In this document: positions 24,732-32,797 of the stretch, piece by piece
Position numbering within the stretch: the stretch's first letter is position 1
How the letters are laid out: every line of letters begins with the position of its first letter
DNA from: Oscillospiraceae bacterium
Lineage (GTDB): Bacteria; Bacillota; Clostridia; UBA1212; UBA1255
NCBI GenBank assembly: GCA_015069165.1
Contig: SVJD01000020.1
Location: 1 to 36,979 of the forward strand
Length of the DNA stretch: 36,979 nt
Reading direction: 5' to 3'
Notes under the pieces: generated by a model
Databases searched by the model: none
Seen by the model: the letters and a program-made list of their open reading frames with translations, nothing else
What the model was told of the DNA's origin: nothing
Position numbers and translations under genes: made by a program

Positions 24732-24760
24732 ATTATAACAATTTGCATAAATATGGTCAA
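24732..24760 (-). promoter_or_regulatory. Sigma-A promoter of the surface-fibre operon
   Basis: On the minus strand TTGACC (24760-24755), a 17-base spacer and a perfect TATAAT (24737-24732). The leader to sipW is about 65 nt and contains a GGGGGGAGG tract near 24695-24704. No other convincing promoter was seen within the following 9.4 kb. Confidence 0.85.
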
Positions 24761-24774
24761 GTTTTTTTTGTTTT

Positions 24775-26421
24775 TTATTTACCCTCAGCAATCCTCCGAA
24801 ATTCGCTTATAAACATACTTTCTTCTCTTTTATTTTCAGGATATAAAACATACAAATACCTTTTTGCTCTTGTAAGACTTACATAAAAAAGCCTTCTTTC
24901 TTCCTCCAGTGCTTTTCCGTGAGTTGCTTTTCTACCCGGAAATTCCCCTGCAACAACATCTGCTATAAATACCGCATCATATTCAAGACCTTTTGAAGAA
25001 TGTACTGTCGAAAAGTTAATATTGCACTCTTTTTCGTTGACGTTTCTTTTATTGTCAATCTTATCCAACATTGTCACTAATTCCTCCACACTGTCCGCTT
25101 TCTTACATATATAAACTATAAACTCCGACACAATCTGCCTGTAATACTCATTTTTTCGTGTTTCTCTGCAATAATTTTCTAAATCTTTATCCAAACCGGC
25201 TTCTTTTAACATCCTAAGCATTTTATAAGGGCTCGGCACAAACACGGAATTCCTTTCTTTTTTTCTCATTTTTGAAATTACAACATTCAAAAAATCTATT
25301 TCGCAAGTCTTAAAAAACTCTCCTTGTGATACAAACTCCTTTTCGTTGCAAACAAGCACTGTTCTCGGCAGTAATCCGGATATATTATTCCTGTAAAGTA
25401 CCCCTATTTTAATATTGTTATCTTCCTCAATAAGTTTATTTGCTTCCTTAAATATATATTCCCCCTGCTCGACTGAATTTTTTAAACATATTATTCCGGG
25501 TTTTGCGCCCATTTCCGTTTCACTGTATAAATTTTTTTCAAAACGCTCTTTATTTTGCGCTATAAATCTGCACGAACAGTCTACAATGTTTTTTACAGAC
25601 CTGTAATTTCTTTCCAAATAATACACTTTGCAATCCGGAAACTTTTCCTTAAACGCAAACAAACATTCAGGCGCCGCACCTCTAAATCCATATATACTTT
25701 GATCATCATCCGCAACAACAAAAATATTACCGTTTGCGGCAATTATTTCCATAATTTCAAATTGCTCTTTCGTCAAATCCTGAGCCTCGTCTACTTGTAC
25801 ATATTCAAATCTCGTAATAAATTTCTCTTTAATATTTAGTTTTATTTGTTCTTTTGACTCCAATATTTCTCTTGCAAACAAAATCATATCATCAAAATCA
25901 ATCAAAGCCTGTTCTTTCTTATAACTTCGATACCGCTGCATAATCTTTCTGAAATTTTTAATTTCAAGCATAGTATCATCGCTTGCACTTTGTCCGCAAA
26001 GCAACTCAATAATGCCGCTTTCAGGGATATACCCATTTATTTCCTTGTAAATCTCCGTAATTATCGACTTTTTATAATTACTCGCCCCTTCTATCCTTTT
26101 ATATTCAACTCCCGCAATTTTTTCGTATTCTCTTATTATTTCATTGCAAAAACTGTGCACCGTTTTGAACATGGGAATATTCCGTCCATACAACTCCGAA
26201 TGTTCTTGTGCTTTTTTGTATCTGTTCTCCATTTCTCGTCCTGCCGCATTCGTAAATGTTACGCACAATATTTTTTCAGGTTTCTGAATTTTTCTTGCAA
26301 GGCGCACCGTTCTTTCTGTAAGTACCGTGGTTTTTCCGCTTCCCGGACCTGCCAAAGTAAGTGCCGCACCGTTAGTGTGCATAGCAATCTCCAGTTGTGT
26401 GTTATCTAATTTATAACTCAT
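24775..26421 (-). CDS. UvrD/Rep-family superfamily 1 helicase, compact form
   Basis: 548 residues from ATG 26421, chosen because GGGGG lies just upstream; the open frame to 26583 runs through the promoter and leader terminator. The SF1 motifs are Walker A GPGSGKTTV, motif Ia CVTFTNAAGREM, motif II VDEAQDLTKEQ, motif III DDQSIYGFRGA, motif IV LERNYRS, motif V VHSSKGLEYDAVFI and motif VI RRLFYVSLTRAKRYLYVLY. It should be an ATP-driven 3'-5' DNA helicase. It is clearly shorter than PcrA/UvrD (about 730), with reduced 2B and C-terminal parts, so it is a separate small paralogue. No nuclease domain is visible. Confidence 0.88.
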   Translation of the reverse strand: MSYKLDNTQLEIAMHTNGAALTLAGPGSGKTTVLTERTVRLARKIQKPEKILCVTFTNAAGREMENRYKKAQEHSELYGRNIPMFKTVHSFCNEIIREYEKIAGVEYKRIEGASNYKKSIITEIYKEINGYIPESGIIELLCGQSASDDTMLEIKNFRKIMQRYRSYKKEQALIDFDDMILFAREILESKEQIKLNIKEKFITRFEYVQVDEAQDLTKEQFEIMEIIAANGNIFVVADDDQSIYGFRGAAPECLFAFKEKFPDCKVYYLERNYRSVKNIVDCSCRFIAQNKERFEKNLYSETEMGAKPGIICLKNSVEQGEYIFKEANKLIEEDNNIKIGVLYRNNISGLLPRTVLVCNEKEFVSQGEFFKTCEIDFLNVVISKMRKKERNSVFVPSPYKMLRMLKEAGLDKDLENYCRETRKNEYYRQIVSEFIVYICKKADSVEELVTMLDKIDNKRNVNEKECNINFSTVHSSKGLEYDAVFIADVVAGEFPGRKATHGKALEEERRLFYVSLTRAKRYLYVLYPENKREESMFISEFRRIAEGK

Positions 26422-26432
26422 AAATCCCCCAT

Positions 26433-26472
26433 AAAAAAGCCCATATTCCTTAAACTTACAAAGAATACGGGC
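26433..26472 (-). terminator. Leader terminator/attenuator before the helicase gene
   Basis: On the minus strand GCCCGTATTCTT (26472-26461), a ten-base loop and AGGAATATGGGC (26450-26439) end in U6 (26438-26433). The ribosome site follows immediately (26430-26426) and the ATG is at 26421. As the only promoter lies upstream of it, the hairpin must be read through for the helicase to be made. Confidence 0.85.
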
Positions 26473-26508
26473 TGCAAAATCACTAATATAAATTATTTTA
26501 TGCCATGA

Positions 26509-26537
26509 ATTATATATCCGCCGCACCCCTAAGTCAA
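26509..26537 (-). promoter_or_regulatory. Helicase promoter
   Basis: On the minus strand TTGACT (26537-26532), a GC-rich 17-base spacer and a perfect TATAAT (26514-26509). Transcription would start near 26502 and reach the leader terminator within about 70 nt. Confidence 0.85.
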
Positions 26538-26552
26538 CACACAAATATTTTT

Positions 26553-26580
26553 TTGCAAACAAAAAAATGTGTGATATACT
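26553..26580 (+). promoter_or_regulatory. Promoter of the DacF-like gene
   Basis: TTGCAA (26553-26558), a 16-base spacer and TATACT (26575-26580), back to back with the helicase promoter; the two -35 elements are 15 bases apart. Confidence 0.65.
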
Positions 26581-26614
26581 CATACCGTAAATTAACGATT
26601 AAAGGACTGTTTCA

Positions 26615-27886
26615 ATGAAAAAATTTTCATCTGTACTTTTAGCATATTTTTTAATTTTATCAGCATGTTTTCCCGTCACTGTTTCTGCTGAAGAAACACC
26701 TGCTGTTTCATATATGATATACGAATGTGACACAGACCAAACACTTGAAAGACAAAATACAGAGGTCGCTGCCGATTGTTCTTTACTTGCAAGACTCATG
26801 ACTTGTCTGCTTGTTTACGAAAACCCTGCTGTTTCCGTTACCGATTACGTCACCCCAACAGAAGACAGTATTTCTCTGTCAGAACGCTATACTCTTTTAG
26901 CCTCCAATCACTATATGGTGGATCACTTATTAAAAGCTGTTATTTTATGTAATGCAGACAACGCAGCTCGTGTTCTTGCCGAAAAAGTAAATCCTAACAA
27001 GGAATATTTCGTTTCACTTATGAATCTTAAAGCTGCGGAACTCGGTATGAAAAACACATATTTTACAAATCCGGACGGCAGTTTTGACGAACTTCAGCGC
27101 ACAACAGTAAGTGATATGGCATTATTCTGGTCTTATGCCATGTCAAATGTGCAATTTCGTAATGCCGCGTCCAATCCCGCTTCGCATATTTGGGGCGGTA
27201 CTGCCGTACTTAACGAATGCAAACTCGTTTCAAGCGACACTTTTTTAAATGCCGCATCTGTGGCAGGTGCCTCGTGTGTGTACAATGCTCAAGAAAACTT
27301 ATCTACTACAATGTTTTATTTCGTGAGCGAAAAAACGGACAACACTCCTGCGGTAAAATTAATACTTATAATGAGCGGTTTTCCTGACGAAACTGCATAT
27401 GAATCAGGCAAAAATTACATTGATAATATTTTCCTTAACTATAAGAAAACTCCTCTTGTAAAAAAGTCAGACACCGTAATCACAACGCAAGTGGGAAAGA
27501 GCGAGCTCGCTATCAATGCAAATGAGACATACTATTGTATGATCCCTTCTGATTTGACCGATTTTGTAGAAAATATAAGTTATAATATTACGGAGCCCAA
27601 TGCAGTTGCTTCCGTTCCCGGAAAAGCGGTAACATTGGAAGATCTCTCCGCACCTATTGACAAAGGTGCTGTAATCGGAACAATAAACTACATTTTAAAA
27701 GACGGCAGTGTACATTCGGTAGAAATCGTTGCAGGCAACAGTGTACATTCCGACTATAAAGCCATCAATTTGTTTTACAAGGCAATACAAGAAAACACCG
27801 ATATCTTTATTTTGATATCGGTGCTCGTAATAATTGAAATTCTTTTACTTTTATGCTTTATTATCAGCAAGTTAAGAAAACAATAA
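26615..27886 (+). CDS. DacF-like (peptidase S11 fold) protein, catalytic motifs lost
   Basis: 423 residues, ATG 26615 after AAAGGA. A signal peptide (cut near VSAEET) is followed by the D-Ala-D-Ala carboxypeptidase fold (about 28-265): LMNLKAAELGMKNTYFTNPD and TTVSDMALFWSYAMSNVQFR match the family well. The active site does not. The SxxK position reads Leu57-Leu-Ala-Arg60 before LMTCLLVYEN, with Ser56 one residue out of register. The SxN motif reads Asn113-Ala-Asp115 (LCNADNAARVLAE), and no KTG is found where expected (DTFLNAASVAGAS). A beta-rich C-terminal domain (about 285-385) and a final membrane helix remain, so the protein is probably exported, anchored and non-catalytic: a pseudoenzyme, perhaps binding peptidoglycan. 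Confidence 0.85.
   Translation: MKKFSSVLLAYFLILSACFPVTVSAEETPAVSYMIYECDTDQTLERQNTEVAADCSLLARLMTCLLVYENPAVSVTDYVTPTEDSISLSERYTLLASNHYMVDHLLKAVILCNADNAARVLAEKVNPNKEYFVSLMNLKAAELGMKNTYFTNPDGSFDELQRTTVSDMALFWSYAMSNVQFRNAASNPASHIWGGTAVLNECKLVSSDTFLNAASVAGASCVYNAQENLSTTMFYFVSEKTDNTPAVKLILIMSGFPDETAYESGKNYIDNIFLNYKKTPLVKKSDTVITTQVGKSELAINANETYYCMIPSDLTDFVENISYNITEPNAVASVPGKAVTLEDLSAPIDKGAVIGTINYILKDGSVHSVEIVAGNSVHSDYKAINLFYKAIQENTDIFILISVLVIIEILLLLCFIISKLRKQ
27791..27823 (-). terminator. Terminator of fba, inside the DacF-like gene
   Basis: A perfect ten-base stem, CACCGATATC (27796-27805) and GATATCGGTG (27814-27823), with an eight-base loop. On the minus strand it is followed by UUUUC. It lies 76 bases after the fba stop codon, within the coding end of the convergent gene. 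Confidence 0.8.
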
Positions 27887-27898
27887 TTATTTTTTAAA

Positions 27899-28834
27899 TT
27901 AAGCTTTACCGTTACATCCGAGAACGTTAACGAGTTTATGTTTAACAAGTGCTTTGATGTTAGCTCTTGCGGGTTTAAGATATTGTCTGGGGTCGAAGTC
28001 AGAAGGAGCTTCAGCAAAGTGCTCTCTGATTGCTGCTGTCATAGCAAGACGAAGGTCAGAGTCAATGTTAATCTTACATACTGCCATTGAAGCTGCTTTT
28101 CTGAGCATATCTTCAGGAATACCGATAGCATCAGGCATTTTTCCGCCAAATTTGTTAATTGTTTCAACATACTCAGGGATAACTGATGAAGCACCGTGAA
28201 GAACGATCGGGAATCCGGGGAGTTTCTTCTCAACTTCTTCAAGAATATCGAATCTGAGTTGAGGTTTTTGACCGGGTTTGAATTTGTAAGCACCATGGCT
28301 TGTACCGATAGCGATTGCCAAAGAGTCAACGCCTGTTCTTGAAACGAACTCTTCAACTTCTTCGGGTCTTGTGTAAGAAGCATCCTCTGCAGAAACATTG
28401 ACTGCATCTTCGATACCTGCAAGACGTCCGAGCTCACCCTCTACTGTAACGCCTCTTTCATGTGCGTACTCAACAACTTTCTTTGTAAGAGCGATATTAT
28501 CTTCGAATGAGTGATGTGAACCGTCGATCATAACCGATGTGAAACCACCGTCAATACATGATTTACAAAGTTCGAATGAATCACCGTGATCCAAGTGGAG
28601 GCAGATAGGAAGATCTGTTTCGATGAGAGCTGCTTCAACCAACTTAATAAGATATGTGTGGTTAGCATACTTTCTTGCACCTGCAGAAACTTGAAGAATA
28701 AGCGGAGCATTTTCTTCTTTTGCTGCTTCTGTGATTCCTTGAATAATTTCCATGTTGTTTACGTTAAAAGCACCGATAGCATATCCGCCTTTATACGCTT
28801 TTTCAAACATTTCCTTTGATGTTACCAATGGCAT
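27899..28834 (-). CDS. fba: Fructose-bisphosphate aldolase, class II
   Basis: 311 residues, ATG 28834 with AAGGAG upstream. The zinc aldolase motifs are present: catalytic Asp82 and zinc His83 in LHLDHGDSFE, VEGELG (about 132), the GTSHGAYK zinc-site loop (about 178) and PIVLHGASS (about 210), with the phosphate loop NIDSDLR near 265. It cleaves fructose-1,6-bisphosphate to DHAP and glyceraldehyde-3-phosphate in glycolysis or the reverse in gluconeogenesis. It appears monocistronic, between its own promoter and a terminator. Tagatose-bisphosphate aldolase is a close relative but no tagatose genes are near. Confidence 0.93.
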   Translation of the reverse strand: MPLVTSKEMFEKAYKGGYAIGAFNVNNMEIIQGITEAAKEENAPLILQVSAGARKYANHTYLIKLVEAALIETDLPICLHLDHGDSFELCKSCIDGGFTSVMIDGSHHSFEDNIALTKKVVEYAHERGVTVEGELGRLAGIEDAVNVSAEDASYTRPEEVEEFVSRTGVDSLAIAIGTSHGAYKFKPGQKPQLRFDILEEVEKKLPGFPIVLHGASSVIPEYVETINKFGGKMPDAIGIPEDMLRKAASMAVCKINIDSDLRLAMTAAIREHFAEAPSDFDPRQYLKPARANIKALVKHKLVNVLGCNGKA

Positions 28835-28905
28835 GAATGAACAACTCCTTTTTCTACTAAAATTTTCATGAATATATTTATATTATTACTATAAATATCC
28901 ATATT

Positions 28906-28933
28906 ATTATACAGCTACGGAATCAAAATGCAA
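28906..28933 (-). promoter_or_regulatory. fba promoter
   Basis: On the minus strand TTGCAT (28933-28928), a 16-base spacer and TATAAT (28911-28906), about 70 bases before the start codon. The region between here and the pot promoter is otherwise AT-rich with no gene. Confidence 0.65.
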
Positions 28934-29004
28934 GCTTTTAATGCTTTTTTTCTTTGCAAATCAAAAAAAATATGCTGATTTTCATAAATTACTCTAAATA
29001 CATA

Positions 29005-29032
29005 TTGACAGCCATATATTTTTTGCTATAAT
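29005..29032 (+). promoter_or_regulatory. Promoter of regulator-potABCD operon
   Basis: A consensus TTGACA (29005-29010), a 16-base spacer and a perfect TATAAT (29027-29032), about 85 bases before the regulator start. Confidence 0.85.
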
Positions 29033-29043
29033 TGCTCTCGCAA

Positions 29044-29060
29044 GTTTAGTTAATCTAAAC
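29044..29060. promoter_or_regulatory. Palindromic operator candidate
   Basis: GTTTAG-TTAAT-CTAAAC, a perfect six-base palindrome about 12 bases after the -10, around the expected transcription start. A further half site (AGTTTAC) follows near 29065. This is the right place for autorepression by the XRE-cupin protein encoded next. Confidence 0.5.
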
Positions 29061-29117
29061 GAAAAGTTTACTTTTAGCAACCTGTAATCAAACAATTCTA
29101 TCCGGGAGGTGCCGAAA

Positions 29118-29666
29118 ATGTCAGGTTTTGCCATTGGTGCAAAAATACGCGAATTACGTATCAAAAACGGTTTAACGCAAGAAGAACTTGCCAACCGTTG
29201 CGAGCTTTCAAAAGGCTTTATTTCTCAAATAGAAAGTGAACAAACTTCCCCTTCCATTGCCACTTTAGTGGATTTATTGGAATGTCTCGGCACCAATTTA
29301 AAAGACTTTTTCAATGACAAAATCGAAGAAAAAATAGTTTTTACCAAAGACGATTATTTCACAAGTGAAGACGAAAGTCTTGGTAAAAGTATCAAATGGA
29401 TAGTTCCGAATGCTCAAAAAAACGAAATGGAACCCATTTTGGTAACTCTTTCCGGCAGCGGAATGTCTGACCAACACGATCCTCACGAAGGCGAGGAATT
29501 CGGTTACATATTGGAAGGCTCCGTTTTACTTCACTTGGGAGATTCCGTACATAAAGTAAAAAAAGGCGAAAGCTTTTATTTTGAGCCTAAAAGAGTTCAT
29601 TTCATCGAAAATACAAACGAACGTCCGGCAAAATTGTTGTGGATTTCCACACCGCCGAGCTTTTAA
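29118..29666 (+). CDS. XRE-family HTH regulator with cupin domain (likely polyamine regulator)
   Basis: 182 residues from ATG 29118, placed six bases after GGGAGGTG; the GTG at 29109 overlaps that site and is not used here. The helix-turn-helix is at about 6-62 (IRELRIKNGLTQEELANRCE, then LSKGFISQIESEQTSPS) and a cupin barrel at about 105-178 (QHDPHEGEEFGYILEGSV, with KKGESFYFEPKRVHFIEN). HTH-cupin proteins of this type (PuuR-like) sense small metabolites. It is followed 33 bp later by potABCD and probably controls it, responding to polyamine. Ligand specificity is inference from neighbours. Confidence 0.87.
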   Translation: MSGFAIGAKIRELRIKNGLTQEELANRCELSKGFISQIESEQTSPSIATLVDLLECLGTNLKDFFNDKIEEKIVFTKDDYFTSEDESLGKSIKWIVPNAQKNEMEPILVTLSGSGMSDQHDPHEGEEFGYILEGSVLLHLGDSVHKVKKGESFYFEPKRVHFIENTNERPAKLLWISTPPSF

Positions 29667-29699
29667 TATTTTATAAAACTGTCTATAAAGGAGAAAGAA

Positions 29700-31178
29700 A
29701 TGTCACACCATATAATTGATTTATTTAACATTACAAAAAGCTACGGCGACACAGAAGTTATAAAAGACTTAACATTATACATCCGCAAAAACGAGTTTAT
29801 CACTTTACTCGGCCCCAGCGGTTGCGGTAAAACTACCACTTTGAGAATCATAAGCGGTTTCGAAAAGCCCGATTCCGGCCGTGTTTTGTTTGACGGAGTA
29901 GATATAACAGACGTTCCGCCGCACAAAAGAAAAGTAAATACTGTTTTCCAAAAGTATTCCCTTTTCCCGCACATGAACATATATGAAAACATAGCATTCG
30001 GTCTCAGAATCAAAAAAATGCCCGAGGCAGAAATCCGCGAAAAAGTACGTAACGTACTGGAACTCGTGGAGCTTAGCGGTTTCCAAAAGAGAATGCCGGA
30101 GTCTTTAAGCGGCGGTCAGCAACAAAGAATCGCCATCGCAAGAGCTATCGTAAACGAACCTGAGGTACTTCTTCTCGACGAGCCTTTGGGTGCTCTTGAT
30201 TTAAAACTCCGTAAAGAAATGCAGGTGGAGCTTAAATCTCTCCAACAAAAAACCGGTATCACATTTATATATGTAACTCACGACCAAGAAGAAGCACTTA
30301 CCATGTCTGACACCATCGTTGTAATGAACAACGGTGTAATTCAGCAAATCGGCGGCCCTACAGATATATATAACGAGCCTAAAAACGCTTTTGTAGCACA
30401 GTTTATCGGAGAAAGCAATTTGCTTTCAGGTGTAATGATCAAAGACTGCCTTTGTGAATTTTCAGGCCGTCAATTTGAATGTGTAGACAAAGGTTTTGAT
30501 AAAGAAGAAGATGTTGATATAGTTATCCGCCCCGAGGATATTAAAATTGTCGCTCCCAAGGACGGAATGCTTGAAGGTACTGTTGTAAGTGCGCTGTTTA
30601 AAGGTGTTCACTACGAAATGATAGTAGAAGCTTCTGACGGGTTTAAATGGAAAGTCCACAGCACACAAATAACACCTCCCGGCACCAAAGTAGGATTAAA
30701 TATCGCACCTTTTGATATTCAGATAATGAGAATTCCTTTTAATACTTTGACAGGTTGGATTCTTCCCGACAACAAAGTTGATATAGGAAATACAGTTCTT
30801 GATTATGCTTTGGCTGCAGGTAACCGCGCGGCTACTGATTTCGAATACGAGGAAACAGTAAACGTATACGTACTTCCCCAACATATCGAAGTTATAAAGA
30901 AAAATGTAAACGTTGCAAATGCAAAGTGCAAAACACCCATCGAAGCTTCTGTTCAAGCAGATGAGGATATGCCCAATGTTTTCGAAGGCGAAGTAGAAAC
31001 ATTTAAATACAAAGGCGACGACTTTGAGATTCAAGTAAAATGCGGCGACATCACACTTTTGGTGCACACATACACAAAGGTTGCTGTTGGGGAGAAGATA
31101 AAACTGTATATTCCTGCAGATAAAATCAAAATCAAAAAGAGAGAGGAGATCAGCGAAATTGTCGAAGAAAATCAATAA
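29700..31178 (+). CDS. potA: Spermidine/putrescine ABC importer ATPase PotA, extended C-terminus
   Basis: 492 residues, ATG 29700 after AAAGGAG. The ABC motifs are Walker [10 protein letters not shown] (38-46), Q-loop near FQKYSLFP, signature LSGGQQQR (136-143), Walker B LLLDEP (157-162) and the H-loop VTHDQEEA (His194). PotA is usually about 370 residues. Here a TOBE-like domain at about 290-345 ([20 protein letters not shown]) is followed by a linker and what looks like a second TOBE-like unit at about 427-480 ([20 protein letters not shown]). It powers uptake by PotBC. The potB start lies inside its last seven codons. Confidence 0.93.
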   Translation: MSHHIIDLFNITKSYGDTEVIKDLTLYIRKNEFITLLGPSGCGKTTTLRIISGFEKPDSGRVLFDGVDITDVPPHKRKVNTVFQKYSLFPHMNIYENIAFGLRIKKMPEAEIREKVRNVLELVELSGFQKRMPESLSGGQQQRIAIARAIVNEPEVLLLDEPLGALDLKLRKEMQVELKSLQQKTGITFIYVTHDQEEALTMSDTIVVMNNGVIQQIGGPTDIYNEPKNAFVAQFIGESNLLSGVMIKDCLCEFSGRQFECVDKGFDKEEDVDIVIRPEDIKIVAPKDGMLEGTVVSALFKGVHYEMIVEASDGFKWKVHSTQITPPGTKVGLNIAPFDIQIMRIPFNTLTGWILPDNKVDIGNTVLDYALAAGNRAATDFEYEETVNVYVLPQHIEVIKKNVNVANAKCKTPIEASVQADEDMPNVFEGEVETFKYKGDDFEIQVKCGDITLLVHTYTKVAVGEKIKLYIPADKIKIKKREEISEIVEENQ

Positions 31179-32016
31179 TGCATTAAAATGTATTCCCGTA
31201 TATTTATGGCTGATTATTTTTACGGTTGTTCCGCTGCTTATGGTCTTCTTTTATGCGATTTTTGAAGTTACGGAAAGCGGCGGCATACGTTTTTCTTTGG
31301 AGTACTTAAAAGACGCCATTTCAAATCCGCAATACTTGGATGCAATGTTGCGTTCTTTAGAATATGCCTTTTTCAGCACTCTCGTATGTCTTATTTTGGG
31401 TTATCCCCTTGCTTTTATACTTTCTAACATGGAAGAACGCAAGCGCAATTTCGTTTCCGTATTGTTTTTGCTTCCCATGTGGATGAACTTTCTTATAAGA
31501 ACATACGCCTTGTCCTCACTTATAAACGAGCAAGGAGTCGTTACAAAATTCCTTCAATGGTTAGGACTTCTTGAAGGAAGCATAACAGGTACTGAAGCTG
31601 CCATCATAATAGGTATGGTATATAACTTCCTGCCCTTTATGATTCTTCCCGTTTATACTTCAATGTTAAAAATCGACAACAGAATCGTAGAGGCCGCAAG
31701 AGATTTAGGTGCAGACTCTTTTACTGTATTCCAAAAGATCGTACTTCCTCTTACTGTACCGGGAATAATTTCCGGCATAACAATGGTTTTTGTTCCGTGC
31801 ATTACAACATTCGTAATTCCTCAACTTCTTAACAACAAAGTATGGACAATAGGAAGCTTGATAGAATTCCAAATCAACGGCAACGCGAACGGTTCCGGCG
31901 GAGTAAATAACACAGCGGCAGCAATATCATTCTTTTTGATGATAATAGTGTTTATATGTATGTCTATATTCAGTAAATTTGACAGCGACGGTGCTGAGAA
32001 CGGAGGTTTGATGTGA
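31159..32016 (+). CDS. potB: Spermidine/putrescine ABC importer permease PotB
   Basis: 285 residues with six predicted membrane helices and the EAA loop [20 protein letters not shown] that contacts PotA. The start must be TTG at 31159: it gives the expected N-terminus ([13 protein letters not shown]), has GGAG upstream, overlaps potA by 20 bp, and no in-frame ATG occurs before the first membrane helix. The stop overlaps the potC start. Together with PotC it forms the membrane channel. Confidence 0.92.
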   Translation: MSKKINNALKCIPVYLWLIIFTVVPLLMVFFYAIFEVTESGGIRFSLEYLKDAISNPQYLDAMLRSLEYAFFSTLVCLILGYPLAFILSNMEERKRNFVSVLFLLPMWMNFLIRTYALSSLINEQGVVTKFLQWLGLLEGSITGTEAAIIIGMVYNFLPFMILPVYTSMLKIDNRIVEAARDLGADSFTVFQKIVLPLTVPGIISGITMVFVPCITTFVIPQLLNNKVWTIGSLIEFQINGNANGSGGVNNTAAAISFFLMIIVFICMSIFSKFDSDGAENGGLM

Positions 32017-32786
32017 TTAAGTTTTTAAAACGTTTTTATCTCGGAATTATATTACTTTTTCTCTATGCTCCTATTCTCGTAATGATTCTCTTTTCTTTCA
32101 ACAAAGGAGATACGCGTGCTGATTTTACAGGACTTTCTTTCCAATGGTATACTAAAATGTTCCAAAACAGCACACTTATGGAAGCCCTTATAAATACTCT
32201 GGTAGTTGCCTTGTGTGCTTCTGTTATCGCAACAATTTTAGGAACATATATAGCTTTTGTAATAGCAAAAATGTCACCGGCAAACAAAAGCATATCTATG
32301 AAGCTTTTAAACATACCAATGCTTAATGCAGAAATCGTAACAGGTGTTTCTCTTATGTTCTTCTTTGTTTTCATTTCTGTTTCATTGGGATTTACAACGC
32401 TTCTTATAGCACATATCATTTTTGATGTGCCTTATGTGGTATTATCGGTTCTTCCCAGAATCCGTCAAGCAAACAAGAGTGTGTACGAAGCAGCATTGGA
32501 CTTAGGAGCAACACCTGCATTGGCATTCCGTAAAGTATTATTACCGGAAATTATGCCGGGAATTTTATCAGGTGCTTTGCTTGCGTTCACAATGTCATTT
32601 GACGATTTTATAATCAGTTATTACACATCCGGTCCCGGTTTTGTAACGCTTTCCGTGTATATTAACACAATGACAAAGCGTGCAATTCCGCTTACCATAA
32701 ATGCACTTTCAACATTTATATTTATTTTGGTATTTATATTATTACTTGTAACTAATTTAAAAGGCAAAAAAGCAACAGATAAATAG
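32013..32786 (+). CDS. potC: Spermidine/putrescine ABC importer permease PotC
   Basis: 257 residues, GTG start at 32013 overlapping the potB stop by four bases (GTGA), with GGAGG six bases upstream. Six membrane helices; the EAA loop is YEAALDLGATPALAFRKVLL. The FDDFIISYYTSGPGF segment is typical for PotC. It pairs with PotB. Confidence 0.92.
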   Translation: MIKFLKRFYLGIILLFLYAPILVMILFSFNKGDTRADFTGLSFQWYTKMFQNSTLMEALINTLVVALCASVIATILGTYIAFVIAKMSPANKSISMKLLNIPMLNAEIVTGVSLMFFFVFISVSLGFTTLLIAHIIFDVPYVVLSVLPRIRQANKSVYEAALDLGATPALAFRKVLLPEIMPGILSGALLAFTMSFDDFIISYYTSGPGFVTLSVYINTMTKRAIPLTINALSTFIFILVFILLLVTNLKGKKATDK

Positions 32787-32797
32787 GAGGTTTCGAT

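Noticed and set aside
26421-26583. N-terminal extension of the helicase to 26583
   Set aside because: It would translate across the promoter and leader terminator and lacks a ribosome site; ATG 26421 follows GGGGG.
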